Below, in pieces: positions 33,305 to 46,198 of a stretch of DNA of 64,000 nt. Origin of the DNA: Oscheius onirici (Eukaryota > Nematoda > Chromadorea > Rhabditida > Rhabditidae); the NCBI GenBank assembly GCA_932521025.1, contig OW051469.1, positions 4,972,398 to 5,036,397 on the forward strand. Reading direction: 5' to 3'. The translations under genes and the position numbers were made by a program. The notes under the pieces were generated by a model. It did no database searches. It was given only the letters and a program-made list of their open reading frames with translations, and had not been told where the DNA came from. Each line of letters begins with the position of its first letter. Position 1 is the stretch's first letter.

Positions 33305-36059
33305 ATGATCTCTCGGTTACTGCTATTGGTCTTTTTGCTTCAAATAAAAGAAACTAGATCCCAAAGCTGCGCTAGTGCTCCAACTGAAGCCGTAAGGAAC
33401 ATTTGTAACCAGATTTCTAATTGGGATAATAATGCAAGGGTGAGTTAGTTCATGGAGACAGTTACAGTATTCCTAAGAGTCAACCAGCTCCAGCCCCAAC
33501 CTTTGGTGGCGGGGCGGCACCGTTGGCATCGCTTGGCCCTCCTCAAAGCGAGTTTGATTGCACCACGATCAGTTGCATTTGTAACTTTTTGGGAGGTTTT
33601 TTTTGCTTCCTTTAGTAATTTAACAAATAAGTTGAGGTACCGGAGGAGAGAACTGCATTTTGTCAAATGGCCAACCTTACCAGAAAGTACAGAGAAAGGA
33701 GTTTAGGGCTATGACGGATAATGAGAGACAAAGGTTTTTCCACTTTGTTTTCTTCAAAAAATATTTTCTTGGTATGTCAACGCTATGTGGACTGCTCTTT
33801 CCAACGGTGGCTACCGTGCCTTGTCTTCCATTCATTCTTCAGTTTCATTGTCTCCTGGAGCTCATTCTGGTCCCGCCTTTTTCCCGTGGCATAGAGAGTT
33901 TTTGAAAAGGTAATCTAGAATCTATTATTCTTTCAATTGATTTTCAGAATGGAAATAACTCTTCGCCGAATTGATCCTTCTGTTTCACTGCCCTACTGGG
34001 ACAGTACCCTGGACAGCCGACTTCCCAATCCGAGAGATTCAGTCATGTGGCATCCTGACCTGATGGGATACGAGAGTGCCGACGGCCAAGTCAGAAATGG
34101 TCTCTTTGCTAATTGGCCCTACTCCGATGTTGGTTTTTCTTTTTTGAGAAACGAAAAATCCTTTAGAACTCTCGGTACTTCCGTAGACAACGAGGAAACG
34201 GAGGAGCTATGTTCACACCATATGACATTGCTTCAGTAATGGCACAGACGGATCCAACTCAGGTCCTAGCCAATACGGCTCCAAGACAAGTGGGTTGATT
34301 GTAGATTGAAATGAATTCTTAGGACTGTCCGAACAAAGCATCTTGGTCAGCCTTTGAATATGCTCATGGAAACCCCCATATCTGGATTGGAGGTGAGTCA
34401 AAAATTAGCAAAAACTAAATATCATTATCAGGAGACATGTTGGTTATTGTTACTTCCACCAACGATCCGGTCTTCTTCAATCACCACTCGATGGTTGACA
34501 AGGTCTGGGAAGACTGGAGGCTTGCCAGACAGGTATAAACTATCCACTTTAAATTGTTCCCAGGTCTCTGTGTTTGTCTGAAGCTCTAATTGAGGATAAG
34601 GAGGGGAGCTTTGTGCGCAAATTAGTTTTTAACAAGTCATGACAGGAAAAGCAAGTGCGCGAAGTGCTCTTACAACTTTGGTAGTTTCTTTGGAGAGTCT
34701 GGGTGAGTGGAACGGAGTGACAAGGGGAGAAGGGGAAGTACAGTAGGATTGAGAATCGCTAAAGTAGGAACGGGTCGGGCGATCCGTTCAGGCCCTACAT
34801 TTTGAAAGTAGGCTAAGGAGGAGTTTAATTATAATTTCAGTAGTTTTTTGGAGGGTCAGGGAGTGACTGGAAGAAAATAACAAAGGAGGAATGAAAGGGA
34901 AACCACGACTAGGGCTCCGTGACAGAGCGAAGTCATGAATTTCTACTTTAGCCCTGAAAGGGCGTTGCCAACCTTTTTGAATAAAAATTATTAGAACTTT
35001 TAGACGAGAGCAGCCAGAACCACTGATTATCCAGACGACGATGAACGATGTCATAACCAAGCCCACTTCGCGACTAATATTATGCAACCCTTCTCGCCAT
35101 TTATAAATCGGGATGGACTGTCGAACGACTACACTGATTCACTGTATTCATATGCCCCGTCCCCAAGATGTTCGGCCAATAACATCAATGGATGCGGGTC
35201 AAGGTAGGTCACGGATAACAAGTTTGGAGATGGCCGCGTCAGCACATTTCCGGTGTTAAAACACAGATATTGCATCCTGTTAGAATTTATTCAAATTGTC
35301 GAGTAGAAGACGAGTTTTCGAGTACAGTGACACTCAATACTATTCCAGATTCCTCTTTTGTGATCTCTCCCATGGGGCAGCCGGTTGTGCTCCAAAAATC
35401 GTAATTGGTGGAAATTGTGGCGGATTTGTCAATAGTAAAAATGTTCTTCTGCAAATATAAATTTCTTTTCAGACGAAGATGCCTGTTACCAAGGCAGCTG
35501 CTCCGGTGGTGTTTGCGTAGCTGGATCGTCTACCACGAATCCCCCTCAAACTGTTAGAGTCCCGGCATATTTAAGAAAGTTGTTTAGAGTTGTCTGAACT
35601 CTCACTACTGCTGCCCTGTCTACGCTCAGACGTACTGTAATGTTCCGAGTTGGAGAAATTATATGACTCAAGTTTGCGGCGCTAGCTGCGGATTTTGTCA
35701 AGGACCGCCACAACTCAATGGACCACGTGAGTATTGTCTACACCTCTCGCAACTCTTCAGAATGCGTCAACTTTTCTCCCTACTGCTCCGCTTGGGCAGC
35801 CTCCGGCTACTGTAGCAGCTACTCGAGCTACATGTGGGAAAACTGCAAAGTTTCTTGCAACGCCTGTGGATTTGTCAACTACAATACACGAGTGAGATAC
35901 TGTAGTGGAACTTCTGCTCTGAGACGAGGCGGTATGACCGGAGTGGAACCACCCAAAATCACCCTGATTATGGACCGAGGAGACTCGAAGAAGATGAAGC
36001 ATCCGGAAAAGAAGACAGGAATCAGCAAGAAAAAGCTCGGATGGGCGAGAATGATGTGA
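33305..36059 (+). CDS. Secreted tyrosinase with two ShK domains
   Basis: Thirteen exons (33305-33439, 33478-33595, 33637-33733, 33781-33909, 33948-34128, 34167-34289, 34323-34392, 34432-34532, 35004-35203, 35349-35434, 35473-35552, 35588-35726, 35761-36059), 1758 nt, 585 aa. Signal peptide MISRLLLLVFLLQIKETRS. The type-3 copper site is intact: CuA histidines in SSIH, GAH and FFPWHREF; CuB in HGNPHIW and DPVFFNHHSMVDKVWEDW. Two C-terminal ShK modules follow (six cysteines each, starting SCLNSHYCC and QCVNFSPYC), then a basic tail. Nematode TYR enzymes oxidise phenols for cuticle or eggshell hardening and melanin. The intron 33734-33780 has a GT start but ends in CAA; only with it removed does the frame hold. 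The acceptor at 33477 is AAG. Confidence 0.9.
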
Positions 36060-36139
36060 CCGAGTTCGAATAATAATAATAAGCTCTTTTCGCAATATAT
36101 GTACAGAAATAGTTTTGAAAAATTACGCTTGTCATGAGA

Positions 36140-37290
36140 TCACCTCCTCCGCCGAATGATTCGACTAATTGTTGCATCTTGTCGCATCAAGAAGCTGAAC
36201 AAATTTTTTCTTTTTTTTCGCTTCACTCACCAGTAGATAATCCATTTGGCGCGGTTTAGATTTCCTGTTATTACCGTCACGACAAGACAAACGGTCGAAT
36301 CACATTTCCCCAACAGGTTGAAAGCTGTAGTACCCATAATAAAACAGAGGCTGAGCACTATGAAGGCGAAGCCTTGGTCGATGATGGAACGGGAGCGGTA
36401 GATTCGCTAAAAATTGGAATATTCTTTTTCACTCCTGGTCAGAAACCTTGTTCTGTTTCTCCTGCGGTCCGGCATGTGTCGATATTATCACGTCTTTCCC
36501 ATTTTTTGAATCAATCTTCGAAGAAATTGATGCTGTTTCCCTCATCGTCGTGGCTCCCGTCGGTACTGTGTGACTCGAAGCGTGCTTGGCCCTTTTTGCC
36601 AAGTAGCCCATTACCAAAGTCATACAAACCGTCACGATGGACATGCAAAAGATCTGAAATTTACTTTGTTAGATCTTGTTATTACAAGATTACCTGCATG
36701 CCGATGTTAAACTTCTGGAAAAGAGCAGTGTACGGCTTGTCGTAGTCGTAGAACCAATAGTGGGTACTACTGTTGTAAGCGAAGCCGCACCATTGTGAGA
36801 CCAAAGGAACTGAAACTCTCGTTGATTCGGACTGTTCCGATCGCTCACTTGCAAAGGCCAACGATCCGATATAGCAAAAAATTATAGCCGTTCTTGAGAT
36901 GAACGTCTTCTCCAGTGTCACGAAGCGATAGACGGCGATAATGGCAATCAGATTGAGCAAGGAAAATATGGGTAGCATTATGAGAGCAAAGAAGAAGGGA
37001 AGACATTGGGAAAATGTGCCGAGGACTTTTAAGACTTCGACTAAAAAAGAATTATGTTGTTGCATAATTAAAGGCTCACATTTTTCCGACAGAGACTCTG
37101 TCATGAAGTAGCTGGGAACGTCATGAATCAGGATAATCGTCGTCCCGACAACATCATTTAAAATCAGATACTTCATCATTTCCATCAAGATGGAGGTGTC
37201 TTCTTTTATCAACTTTAACCAGTAGAAAATCTTGCCCAGAAGAATCATTGACATTAGAAACCAGTCAAGGATCACTTGGAATAAGCCCAT
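36140..37290 (-). CDS. Nematode 7TM GPCR with long third loop
   Basis: Five exons (37080-37290, 36694-37040, 36447-36653, 36231-36406, 36140-36194), 996 nt, 331 aa. TM1 LFQVILDWFLMSMILLG, TM2 YLILNDVVGTTIILI, TM3 LPFFFALIMLPIFSLLNLIAII followed by VYRFVTLEK, TM4 RTAIIFCYIGSLAFA, TM5 FCMSIVTVCMTLVMGYLA, a hydrophilic loop of about 45 residues rich in Ser/Thr/Lys, TM6 FAFIVLSLCFIMGTTAF and TM7 VCLVVTVITGNLNRAKWIIYW. The tail is basic (IIRRRR). It is a rhodopsin-like nematode receptor of unclear subclass, without a canonical DRY. The ATG follows TTTTCAGAGCTTGCC, a likely trans-splice site. It is tail-to-tail with tyrosinase, 80 nt apart. Confidence 0.7.
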
Positions 37291-39218
37291 GGCAAGCTCT
37301 GAAAACAATTAGTTTTCGGATGAATCAGAAAACTGGTAGGACGTGAGGAGACAGATACAGTGACAGGGACAAGGAAGATTACATCATAATTTAGATCATC
37401 CCCTTTTAGTTTACAGGAATAACTTTTTTTTTCAACTTTATTTATGCGAGATCTAATTCGAATTAGATTGAACTCGCTCTCTGTTGCGAATCTGAACAGA
37501 AGGATTAGTTATAAACTTTGATCAGGTCAAATGGCAAGTTTGAGAGACGTCTGTCATTTGGAGAGGATCTTTCTACAGCAACTGGAAGTACTAAGAAAAT
37601 AGGAAGAACAAATAGTATGTTTTTCCCTTCCCAGTGAGTCGACACTAGTCTGGGAGAAAAACAATAGACCAATAAATGTATTCTACTTTAAAAAATCTTA
37701 ATCCAGGTTTTACCAGGAGATTTTTTTCAAAGGGGAGGATGAGGAATGGCAGATAAGGGTAAAAGTCCCTTCCGCCTGATAAAGTATAGCCGAGACGTGT
37801 CTCTTTGAACTACGATGTTTTCCATTCATATAGCCTAGAGAGACTAATTCTGGAAATGGAGCTGTGAACCGGAAAGGGAGAAAGGAGCAGAAGAACGGAT
37901 GACGTTCGAATGGAAACAAAAGTTCTACTCCTGTTTTCTTGAAACACAAGGTTGAAGCAATGAACTGTTTTTTGTGACGGAACTCAAGTTTTTTTGTTAA
38001 ACCGAACCATAACAATCCGAGAGTGTTTAGTAGTGGAAACAGTTGTGTGCTGATAAATTTTTTTTGCACTAGAACCTGCATTGAAACAATGTGAAAAGAT
38101 CTTTGTCAAAAGAACAAATTTTTTTACTTGCAAACGGATCATTGAGTTTCAAGTGCTTTCCATGATTGGGTAAAATATGAAGAACTGCAACATTTTGGTT
38201 GCCGGTCAGAAAGAAAACATGTTTAGCTCGGTTGCAAAAGACGATAAATTGTCTGCAAATAGTCTGCTGCCCAGGCTTGGGCCACTCTTTTTCCCTCACA
38301 TTGTTTGGCCTCGATGTCGACGGTGGGGATGATGGGGACGGCTGTTGGACGAATCAACGTTGTCGTGAAAACGCGTTCGACTGTATCGAAAATGAGTGAA
38401 AATACGTAGAAGGAGGAAGTCAATGCTCGGAGAACGGGATGAAATTGATTGGTACAGAAACTTTCACTTATCGGTCTCGACCATCGTCTCGGCGACCGTG
38501 AAACATGGTCTGGCGGTGCAGAGGTCAGGAACAGCTGGGCTGCAGACGAAATGTATCGTGTTTTTTCAATTATACGGCAACAGTCATAAACGATGATTCA
38601 GGGTGCTAGAATAACAGCGAAATCACAGGAAAAGACCACAGGGAACACTTTGATGAAAAGAAAGGCAGATCGACGGAGAGACAAATATAACAGAATGAGA
38701 GACAGATATTTTAGCGTCTTTTTCTCAAGCTTCAGAAATCTTAATGTTCGGTTAACATTCCCGCACTCTTTCCATTCCAAAACCGCAATTGATTGTCCAC
38801 TCTCCTTATCAGCTGCCGGATCCACTCTAACGTGTGTCTCCTTTTCTCTTTGTTCCTGTATGGAAACATTCCCTTCGGCTCTTGGGTCTATGTTAACGCT
38901 TTCACAAGTGCCATCCATTTCTATCAATTTCTTTTGTCACGGTTTTCTATCGATACCTGAAAACATTTGTGAATTCATTCTACGATTTCCCCTTCCTTCC
39001 AAAGTAAAAGTACCGGTTAATTGAAGTTCAAGGTCAAAGAAAACACTCTTATCGATTGTCTCTGTAGATTGAAAACTGTTCTACCTTTGTTTTAGCCCTT
39101 TATATGTAGTAAGAGCAAGTACATGAGCAAAGGTCGCGCGTTCCCTGCACCTTTTAGAGAGTGAAAGCTGTCTTCTTTTAAATTTCTCCCCTTTTCCTTT
39201 TTTTATTTTTTTTTAGGA
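37291..39218. other. 1.9 kb region without a firm gene
   Basis: A minus-strand stretch at 38598-38918 (about 106 codons from ATG, with one hydrophobic helix LKYLSLILLYLSL) and another at 38223-38375 (ending YLQTIYRLLQPS) could be exons of a small unrecognised gene, but I could not join them. A long T tract precedes the ABCD3 start. No RNA gene or repeat is seen. Confidence 0.35.
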
Positions 39219-41895
39219 ATGGCCGGTCAGTCCAAAATTGCACAGATCAGGCTTCTCGCCTCGAACTTGAGTCTCCGCCAGTATGGTCCAGGCTTGGCCG
39301 GTCTGGTTGCCTTCGTCATCTTTGTCAAAGCCTACAGCAAAAGAACCAAGTGAGACCTAAAAAATGCTTTATGAATCAGTTTTTAGAGCCAAAGGCACTT
39401 CAGCAGTGCAGCCAGTCGTCACAAAACAGCCAAAAGGAAAGAAAACCGAACGTTCTCATGTAGACATGATCTTCTTCCGGAAACTGATGAAAATCCTAAA
39501 AATTCTTGTGCCTGGACCTTTTTCCAAAGAGGTGAGAAGTATTAAGACGAGCCTATGGTCAAATTCAGGTTATGTACATGATTCTGATCATTGTCTCCCT
39601 GCTGTGTAGGACCTACGCCGACGTCTGGCTCATCACCACTGCTACGAGTATTGAGGCGTGAGTTTTGGAATTATGAATACTTTAAAATCTCGGTAATCCC
39701 TGTTTACAGTAATTTACAGGGCGATCATTGATAGAGACAGAATCATGTTCATCTTTAACTGCGTCAAGTACATCCTAGCCATGCCGGCCATTTCTGTTGT
39801 CAACAGCTTCCTCAAGGTAGAAGAACTGAAAACTAGAGAAAAAGTTTCATTAGGTCGGACTCTCCGAGTTGAAGCTACGATTCAGAGAACGCCTCACCAA
39901 GCATCTGTACTCTCAATATTTGAAGTGAGTCTATTTTAGAGAAGAATACCATCTGAACAATTGTAGGGGGTTCACCTTCTACAAGATGTCCAATCTGGAC
40001 AACAGAATCCAGAACGCCGACCAGTTGCTCACCCAAGATGTGGACAAGTTCTGTGAGGGTATCGTAGAACTCTACTCCAATCTGTCAAAAGTAAGATTTA
40101 ATTTATTTTTTATTCACTACTAATCAAATTATTACTTTCGGTCGTTTTGAATGTTACTTTTTTTTCAGCCTCTAGTCGATGTTCTGCTCTATGTAAATCG
40201 TCTCGGTGGCAGTCTTGGTTTCAGTGCTCCGACTCTGCTCTTCACTTATCTCATCGGTTCCGGAATAGCATTGACCTATCTGAGAAGACCGGTCAGTCAA
40301 TATTTTCGTTCTGACTTCAGATTCTCCAGATCGGCCGACTCACCGTGCAAGAACAAGCTCTGGAAGGAGAATTCCGTTTCGTCAACTCGCGTTTGATTAT
40401 GAACAGCGAGGAAATTGCCTTCTACCAAGGAAATGACAGGTAAACAGTGGCTTTTCATCAGAAGTCTGAGCTTTCAGAGAACGTCAGACTGTTATGGGAT
40501 CGTTTGGTAACTTGGTAGCACATCTCCGGAAGGTTATTCTGTTCCGGTAAGAACTTTGAGCTTCGGAAGTAAAAGTTTATAGTTTCTCCATCGGCTTTGT
40601 CGACAATATTGTGGCCAAATACTTTGCCACAATTGTTGGCTGGTACGCTGTCAGTAGAGCTTTCTTTGACAAGAACTCAAGCCTGAAGAACATGAGCAAA
40701 AATGGATTAATTCAGGTACTGTGAACAAAAAGATTTACTTTAACATAATTTAGGAATACTACAACTCTGGCCGAATGATGTTCAAATTGGCCGAAGCTCT
40801 CGGTCGACTCTCCTTGGCAGGAAGAGAAATGACCAGATTGAGTGGTTTCACCACTAGAGTTGACACTTTAATGAAAGTTCTAACTGATCTAGATAAGGGT
40901 GAGTACAGCTAAAAGAACTCGAACTGTATTGTCAATTTTCAGGCCATTATGAACGCACAATGGTCAGTGACAATCAAAAAGAAGAAGACAAAGATGCCAA
41001 ACCTCTGATTGCCACAAATCTTCGACCCGGATCAGGAGAACTGATTATTCAAGACAATGTGATCCGATTTGAAAATGTTCCTCTCGTCACACCAAATGGA
41101 GATGTTCTCATTCAGAGTCTCAACCTGGAGGTTTACTTTGAATCTTCAGAAAGCTAACTGTATTTGATTTAGGTTCCGTCTGGTACAAACGTCCTTGTCT
41201 GTGGACCAAATGGCTGTGGAAAGAGTTCTTTGTTCAGAGTTCTAGGTGAACTGTGGCCTCTATTTGGCGGAAGATTGACCAAACCAGCTAAGGGCAAGCT
41301 CTTCTATGTCCCGCAGGTTCTTGTGGCTGAACTTACTGAAACTCAACCGCTGTTTCAGAGACCCTACATGACGTTGGGAACACTCCGTGACCAGGTCATC
41401 TATCCAGACAAGCCGTTTGATATGGTCCGCAAAGGAATAAACGACAGAGATCTGGAAGCCATGCTGGAAAAAGTACAGTTGACTCATATTTTGGCCAGAG
41501 AGGGCGGCTGGAATTCTGTACAGGACTGGATGGATGTCTTATCGGGAGGAGAAAAGCAGAGAATTGCGGTATATTGTCTAGAAAAATCGCTTGATTAAAC
41601 ATATTTTCAGATGGCGAGACTATTCTATCATAAGCCTCAATTTGCTATTTTGGACGAATGCACCTCTGCCGTCTCTGTCGACGTTGAAGGTGAAACTTCT
41701 GAACCATCGAACTAAGAACTAAAAACATGTTCAGGAGCCATGTACCGAATTTGTCGTGAGATGGGCATCACCCTATTTACCGTCTCTCACAGGAAATCTC
41801 TCTGGGTCCATCACGAGTACTCCCTGCACATGGACGGACGTGGAGACTACAGTTTCACTAAAATCGACGACTCTACTGCGCAATTTGGCTCCTAA
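39219..41895 (+). CDS. ABCD3: Peroxisomal ABC half-transporter ABCD3 (PMP70)
   Basis: Sixteen exons (39219-39349, 39387-39531, 39569-39657, 39720-39816, 39854-39924, 39967-40090, 40169-40291, 40330-40439, 40478-40546, 40583-40715, 40754-40898, 40943-41130, 41173-41316, 41359-41568, 41611-41689, 41735-41895), 2019 nt, 672 aa; human PMP70 is similar in length. The membrane domain shows family blocks [18 protein letters not shown] and [11 protein letters not shown]. The ATPase has Walker [10 protein letters not shown], a Q-loop in YVPQRPYM, signature LSGGEKQR, Walker [11 protein letters not shown] and the H-loop TVSHR. As a homodimer it imports CoA esters of long, branched and dicarboxylic fatty acids into peroxisomes for beta-oxidation. 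The N-terminal [18 protein letters not shown] region fits the peroxisomal membrane targeting segment. No anomalies. Confidence 0.97.
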
Positions 41896-42154
41896 TTTCA
41901 ATTGTCTGCAAACAAGAAAGAGCCGGGTCTTGATAGTCTTTAACTTTTCCTTTGTAAAAACTATAAATATTATACTTTCATTGGGTTGACCGCAAAATAT
42001 ACAAATAGAACAAAATTAAGAAAACTTATATGTTTGCTCGGACCTTCAGTGTAGTTTTTCAGTCCGATTCAAGTTAAAATACTCGTAATTGTTTGGAGAA
42101 CTTTCGGGTCAAAGTTTGTTGCAGAAATAAAATATTTAGAAGAAAAAAAACAGA

Positions 42155-43908
42155 TCACTTGCTGCGCCGTGGCTTCAAGCCAATCATGCTTGCGAGAGAA
42201 TCTTTAATCGAGGCCTGTTGTAGACGAGGCATTGGACCGGGATCTGGAAACAATCATACTGTGTTTAATCTTAAACAGTACCTCTATTTACGAGTGCAGC
42301 TTGGTCTGGACTCTCGATTTCTGTTTGAGGCAAGAACCAGAGTGGGCCCTTTTGGAGTGTGTGGTCGGGAATAAGACTCTCGACGTCCTCCTCGTCGGAA
42401 CTGCAACAGAGCTCGTGCGGTTTGTAGGACATCACGTCCACTTCGATGTCGTCATCTTCCTGAAGATAATAATAGTTTGAGAGGAAACAATTCACTGTCT
42501 CGAAAAACATACGAATAGGGTATACTCACCACAGCAACTGTCGTAATGTCCTCGTCGGCATCCTCGTCCTCGTCGTCGAATTCTCCCTCCTTTTCCTGAT
42601 ATTTCAGATTTTCTTCGAGTTCGGTAAAATCCGGTGCAAAGGCGCTCCAATTCTCAATAAAGGCCTGAGTCCAGACACTGATTTGACCACTAGAGATTGA
42701 GAGAATGACTGGACGTGTAGGATGCCACTGACAGTCGAGAATAGCTTCGCCCTGAAGTCAATATTTTTCCTTGTGCTTCGTCGCAAAACCAACCTTTGTT
42801 CCTGTGAGTATTTTCATCAACGTTCCTGTTGTTCTTTCCCAGATGTAGAGTTGGTGAGCTTTCATACTCGCTCCGCAAATGTAATTGGCTTCCATGTCAG
42901 TGCAGACAGACTTCCAGGCAGCCTTGTTGACGATGTCCAAAACCTTGTTGTGAGGTTCAACTTGCCCTCCTTTAGGTGATTCCAACATATCTTCCAGTCT
43001 GTAGACACGAATTACTCGATCCTGGGTGTTTGTGAGGATCAAATTCCCTCTTTTCGGAGCGTAGATTTGTCGAATCTAATGAGTTTTGTAGCATTAAATT
43101 TGAAAAGTGTACCTGCTGGGAATTAGGCTGCTTGACGTATGTGACAAATTTGAGAGTCCTCGAGTCGAAGATGATCAGTTTTCCCTTGAAAAAAGGTATT
43201 TGAGAGAAAGGGAGACTGTCTTACTTTAGAGCTGCCAGCAATGATATACTTTCCTCTTCGATCGTAAGATACGGCGTAAATTCCATCATCAGTCATATTC
43301 ATGCCAGATACGTCGCATACGAGAACCTAAAACCAGCGATTACCGTACCACCGACCTCTGCAAACCTTTGATAATTTCGGATTGAAATTTTCCACCACCG
43401 GCGGCATATTGTTGGGCAAGACAACGCATTGGTTATCGTTGCGCGGATTGAAGGTAGCCATTACAGCCGATTGGGAGTAGCGAAGGGGAAGCTGGGCTTC
43501 CGTTCCCTCAAGAACATCCCACACTTTCACGAAATTGTCACCACCACAGCTCAGAATCTTTCTGCCGTCTCTGGACCAGCTCAGATTCGATATCGGCTGC
43601 ACGTGCGCTTGGATTATCTAAAAACTCATTTGTTTTTGTCTGTAAGATAAAACTCACTTTGACGGGTTTTTGTGTGAGGAAGTCGCAAATAAATATCTTG
43701 CCGTCTGTTGTTCCTACTGCTACCAGACTTCCCCATCTATTGAACTTACAGGTATTGGCCATTGCCTAAAATAGTGTAATTGCCAAAAGAAAGAAACGAT
43801 ATCGGAAGAAAAAGTAACAAAAAAACGTACTGATTGAAGATCTATCGTTCCTCCGAGCTCCTCTGGATACTGAGTGCCGAGACCCTTGTCCAGCAGATCG
43901 TTCATCAT
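42155..43908 (-). CDS. RBBP5: RBBP5, WD-repeat core subunit of MLL/SET1 complexes
   Basis: Nine exons (43831-43908, 43658-43765, 43366-43617, 43225-43326, 43113-43184, 42794-43075, 42530-42751, 42282-42459, 42155-42243), 1383 nt, 460 aa. The N-terminus [19 protein letters not shown] aligns with LESFGQNYPEEADG of the human protein. WD repeats include [59 protein letters not shown] and [14 protein letters not shown]. The conserved segment after the propeller, WSAFAPDF, is followed by the acidic activation/ASH2L-binding region rich in D/E. With WDR5, ASH2L and DPY30 it supports H3K4 methylation in the nucleus. The C-terminal tail ([19 protein letters not shown]) is shorter than in human. Confidence 0.95.
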
Positions 43909-44473
43909 TTTACTACTGAAAAGAGTAGTTTTGTTACTGACGAAATAATAAAACTATAAGGCTTGTCAGCTTCTTAACAATCGGAAGCTGATCCAGTAGC
44001 TGGTTTTCATTTTCTGCTCTGGAAAGCGCTAGCCGTTTTTATCGATTTGATCTACTAGATCATAGTGCAGTCTTCTGGAGAGTAGACTTCAGAGTGCGTA
44101 CTGTCTAGCAACAGCGCAAGTGAGAAGAGGAATTCGTAGCTACTGGTATAAACGCGCTTATATGAAACATCATACGATGGATGATCTCTGAGTGATATTT
44201 GTGGATAATTTATCTATGACAATGCTAACTCCTTAGATTTTGTTAAAACAGTTTGAGTCAAGAAAATATAAGTACAATACAAAGTGAGAAACAGTCTCAC
44301 ACCCCGCTGAAATGCCGAATTGAAAACCTGCCGTTTAGGCGAAAATGCGTGGTGCAGTTACGTATTGAAATTTTTTGATCCAAAAAGCTATTTGTTTTTT
44401 ACTCCTGTTCAGCTTTTATATGACTTTGTGTTCATTAGTTTCTGTCACAATTAAACACGTTTTTAGTGCCGAA
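43909..44473. other. Divergent spacer, no gene recognised
   Basis: 565 nt between RBBP5 (-) and the kappa GST (+); it should hold both promoters. TTTTTAG at about 44460-44466 is a likely trans-splice site for the GST. No exon is seen. Confidence 0.4.
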
Positions 44474-45453
44474 ATGATGCTGAGCCGTCTAGTAGCCGCA
44501 AAAGTCAAAATGTTCTTCGATTTGGGCTGTCCCGCGACATGGGCTTCGATAAAAGTCAGTGTTAGTTTTAGATAAAAGTTAGTGTCTCTAAACAATTATG
44601 AAATTCTGTTTTAGGTAATAAACGAGGACTATAGACACATTGACATCGACTACGTGCCTATTTGCGACTGGAAACTGGAGCTTGAAACAAATTTGAGCAA
44701 TTTCGAAAAGAAAAAAGCAGCAGGAGAGATTTGTAAGTTTCTTTAGCCAGATTTTTTTTGTCGAAATTCATAAAAACGCAACTGATTACTTTCAGTACCG
44801 GACGAAAGGCCAGCTAAATTGACCAAAGATGTGCCGAAAATTGTCCGGGAAACCTTACAAAGCAGATTACATCCACATTGGAAGAGGGTAACTTTTTTCC
44901 GTTGTTTGCCAGTCTAGAATGAAATTCAGCACAAATCCCATAAAATTTTACAGATTTATGCCGAATCTCTGTCAAGAAACTCCGTGATCTCGATGGTATT
45001 TCTCACAGTTCTGAAGCTAGAATTTCCGCAATTTTTTCATCTCGGGATCGAGAAAGTTGGCAGCAGGCAGTGGGAAGATGGTCTGCCAATCCACAAGGGC
45101 TGCTTCATGAGCACCTGTGCACGAGAAATTGGCATTCCGTTCAGGTAAATCTAACTTTTTATCAATTTCGAACTAAAAACACGAATGTTCTTTCAGAGAT
45201 GCCGAATACATAGTTTCTCGTCTCTCTCATCGCCTGTACCGTCATCAATTGAGCGAATGGAGCAAGGAGGCTTTCTCTTTAGGCGTAGGTTTTAATTTTC
45301 CGCCTTTTAGAAGCGAAAAAGTAAGTAATTGAAAATTTACAGGCCGAGAAGTCACCTTTCTTTGGAATTTCGGACGAATCGGCTCCTCTCTGTTTCGCCG
45401 ATGTTTTTCGATTAGCAGAAGCCAAAAGCAGCACAAATTTACAAAAAAAATGA
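44474..45453 (+). CDS. Kappa-class GST / DsbA-family thioredoxin protein
   Basis: Six exons (44474-44554, 44615-44732, 44796-44887, 44954-45144, 45197-45284, 45343-45453), 681 nt, 226 aa, the size of GSTK1. The thioredoxin start KMFFDLGCPATWASIK matches VELFYDVLSPYSW of GSTK1, with cysteine at the usual catalytic serine. The helical insert follows, and the C-terminal return HQLSEWSKEAFSLGAEKSPFFG fits the NQLKETTEAA...GAFGLP pattern, though the cis-proline region is altered (SPFFGI). Kappa GSTs act in mitochondria and peroxisomes; there is no obvious SKL-type C-terminus here (LQKK). It could instead be a diverged DsbA-like oxidoreductase. A second ATG at 44477 is possible. Confidence 0.8.
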
Positions 45454-46198
45454 TGATTTTTTAGGCTATTGGTTGCAAGACACGGGTAATAAAGCACAAA
45501 AACTTTCCTGATTGCCTTCTTCGAAATAACCCTCATATCAACAGACGATAATTTTTTTCATTCACAACTTCCCTTTGGCGGAGAGATAATTTACGGGTAA
45601 TTCAGACCTTTCTTCCAGACGTAAATGCAAAACGGAGGAGGTGGAGAAAAGGAAATTTAGTTGTCACGTGTGGCCGCATTTTTTCCTGCCTTGTTCTCCG
45701 ATCTTCCTAATTCTTTCCGAAGTTCCCAAACAGATACAACCACAAAATCAGGTTTCGATACGGTAAGATCTGATGACGCAAACTAGTTTCCTCTTGAATA
45801 CCAGTACAGTGTCTGTTAGTCCGGGAAATGATAATGTTGTTTTGGCAGAATCCAGCGGATGTCCATTTCAGTCTTTGAGAACGACAGAGCAAGACACTTA
45901 CCAAAATCCGACGCAGATCCGTTGTTTGTTAAAATGAACAGTTGAAAAATCAACACTTTTTCCAATTATCATACCACCTGAGTCTTGACTCATTTCCGGC
46001 CATTTCACTATCAGACACACATGGAAATTGTCTATCAAATAACAGAAGAATAATAATTTCTCCGAGTAGATTTATTTATTTGTTCCAATAGGTTCCTCAA
46101 TGTGTACGGGGAATAACTCAAACGCTTCTTTTCTCTCTGTACACTCAAATCTTCTTTTTCAGTTTACTGGTGTCATACACTGAAAATTGGACTACTGA
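45454..46198. other. Intergenic, no gene recognised
   Basis: 745 nt. A minus-strand open stretch at 45707-45904 has no supporting neighbour. It probably holds the promoter of the receptor at 46199. Confidence 0.4.
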
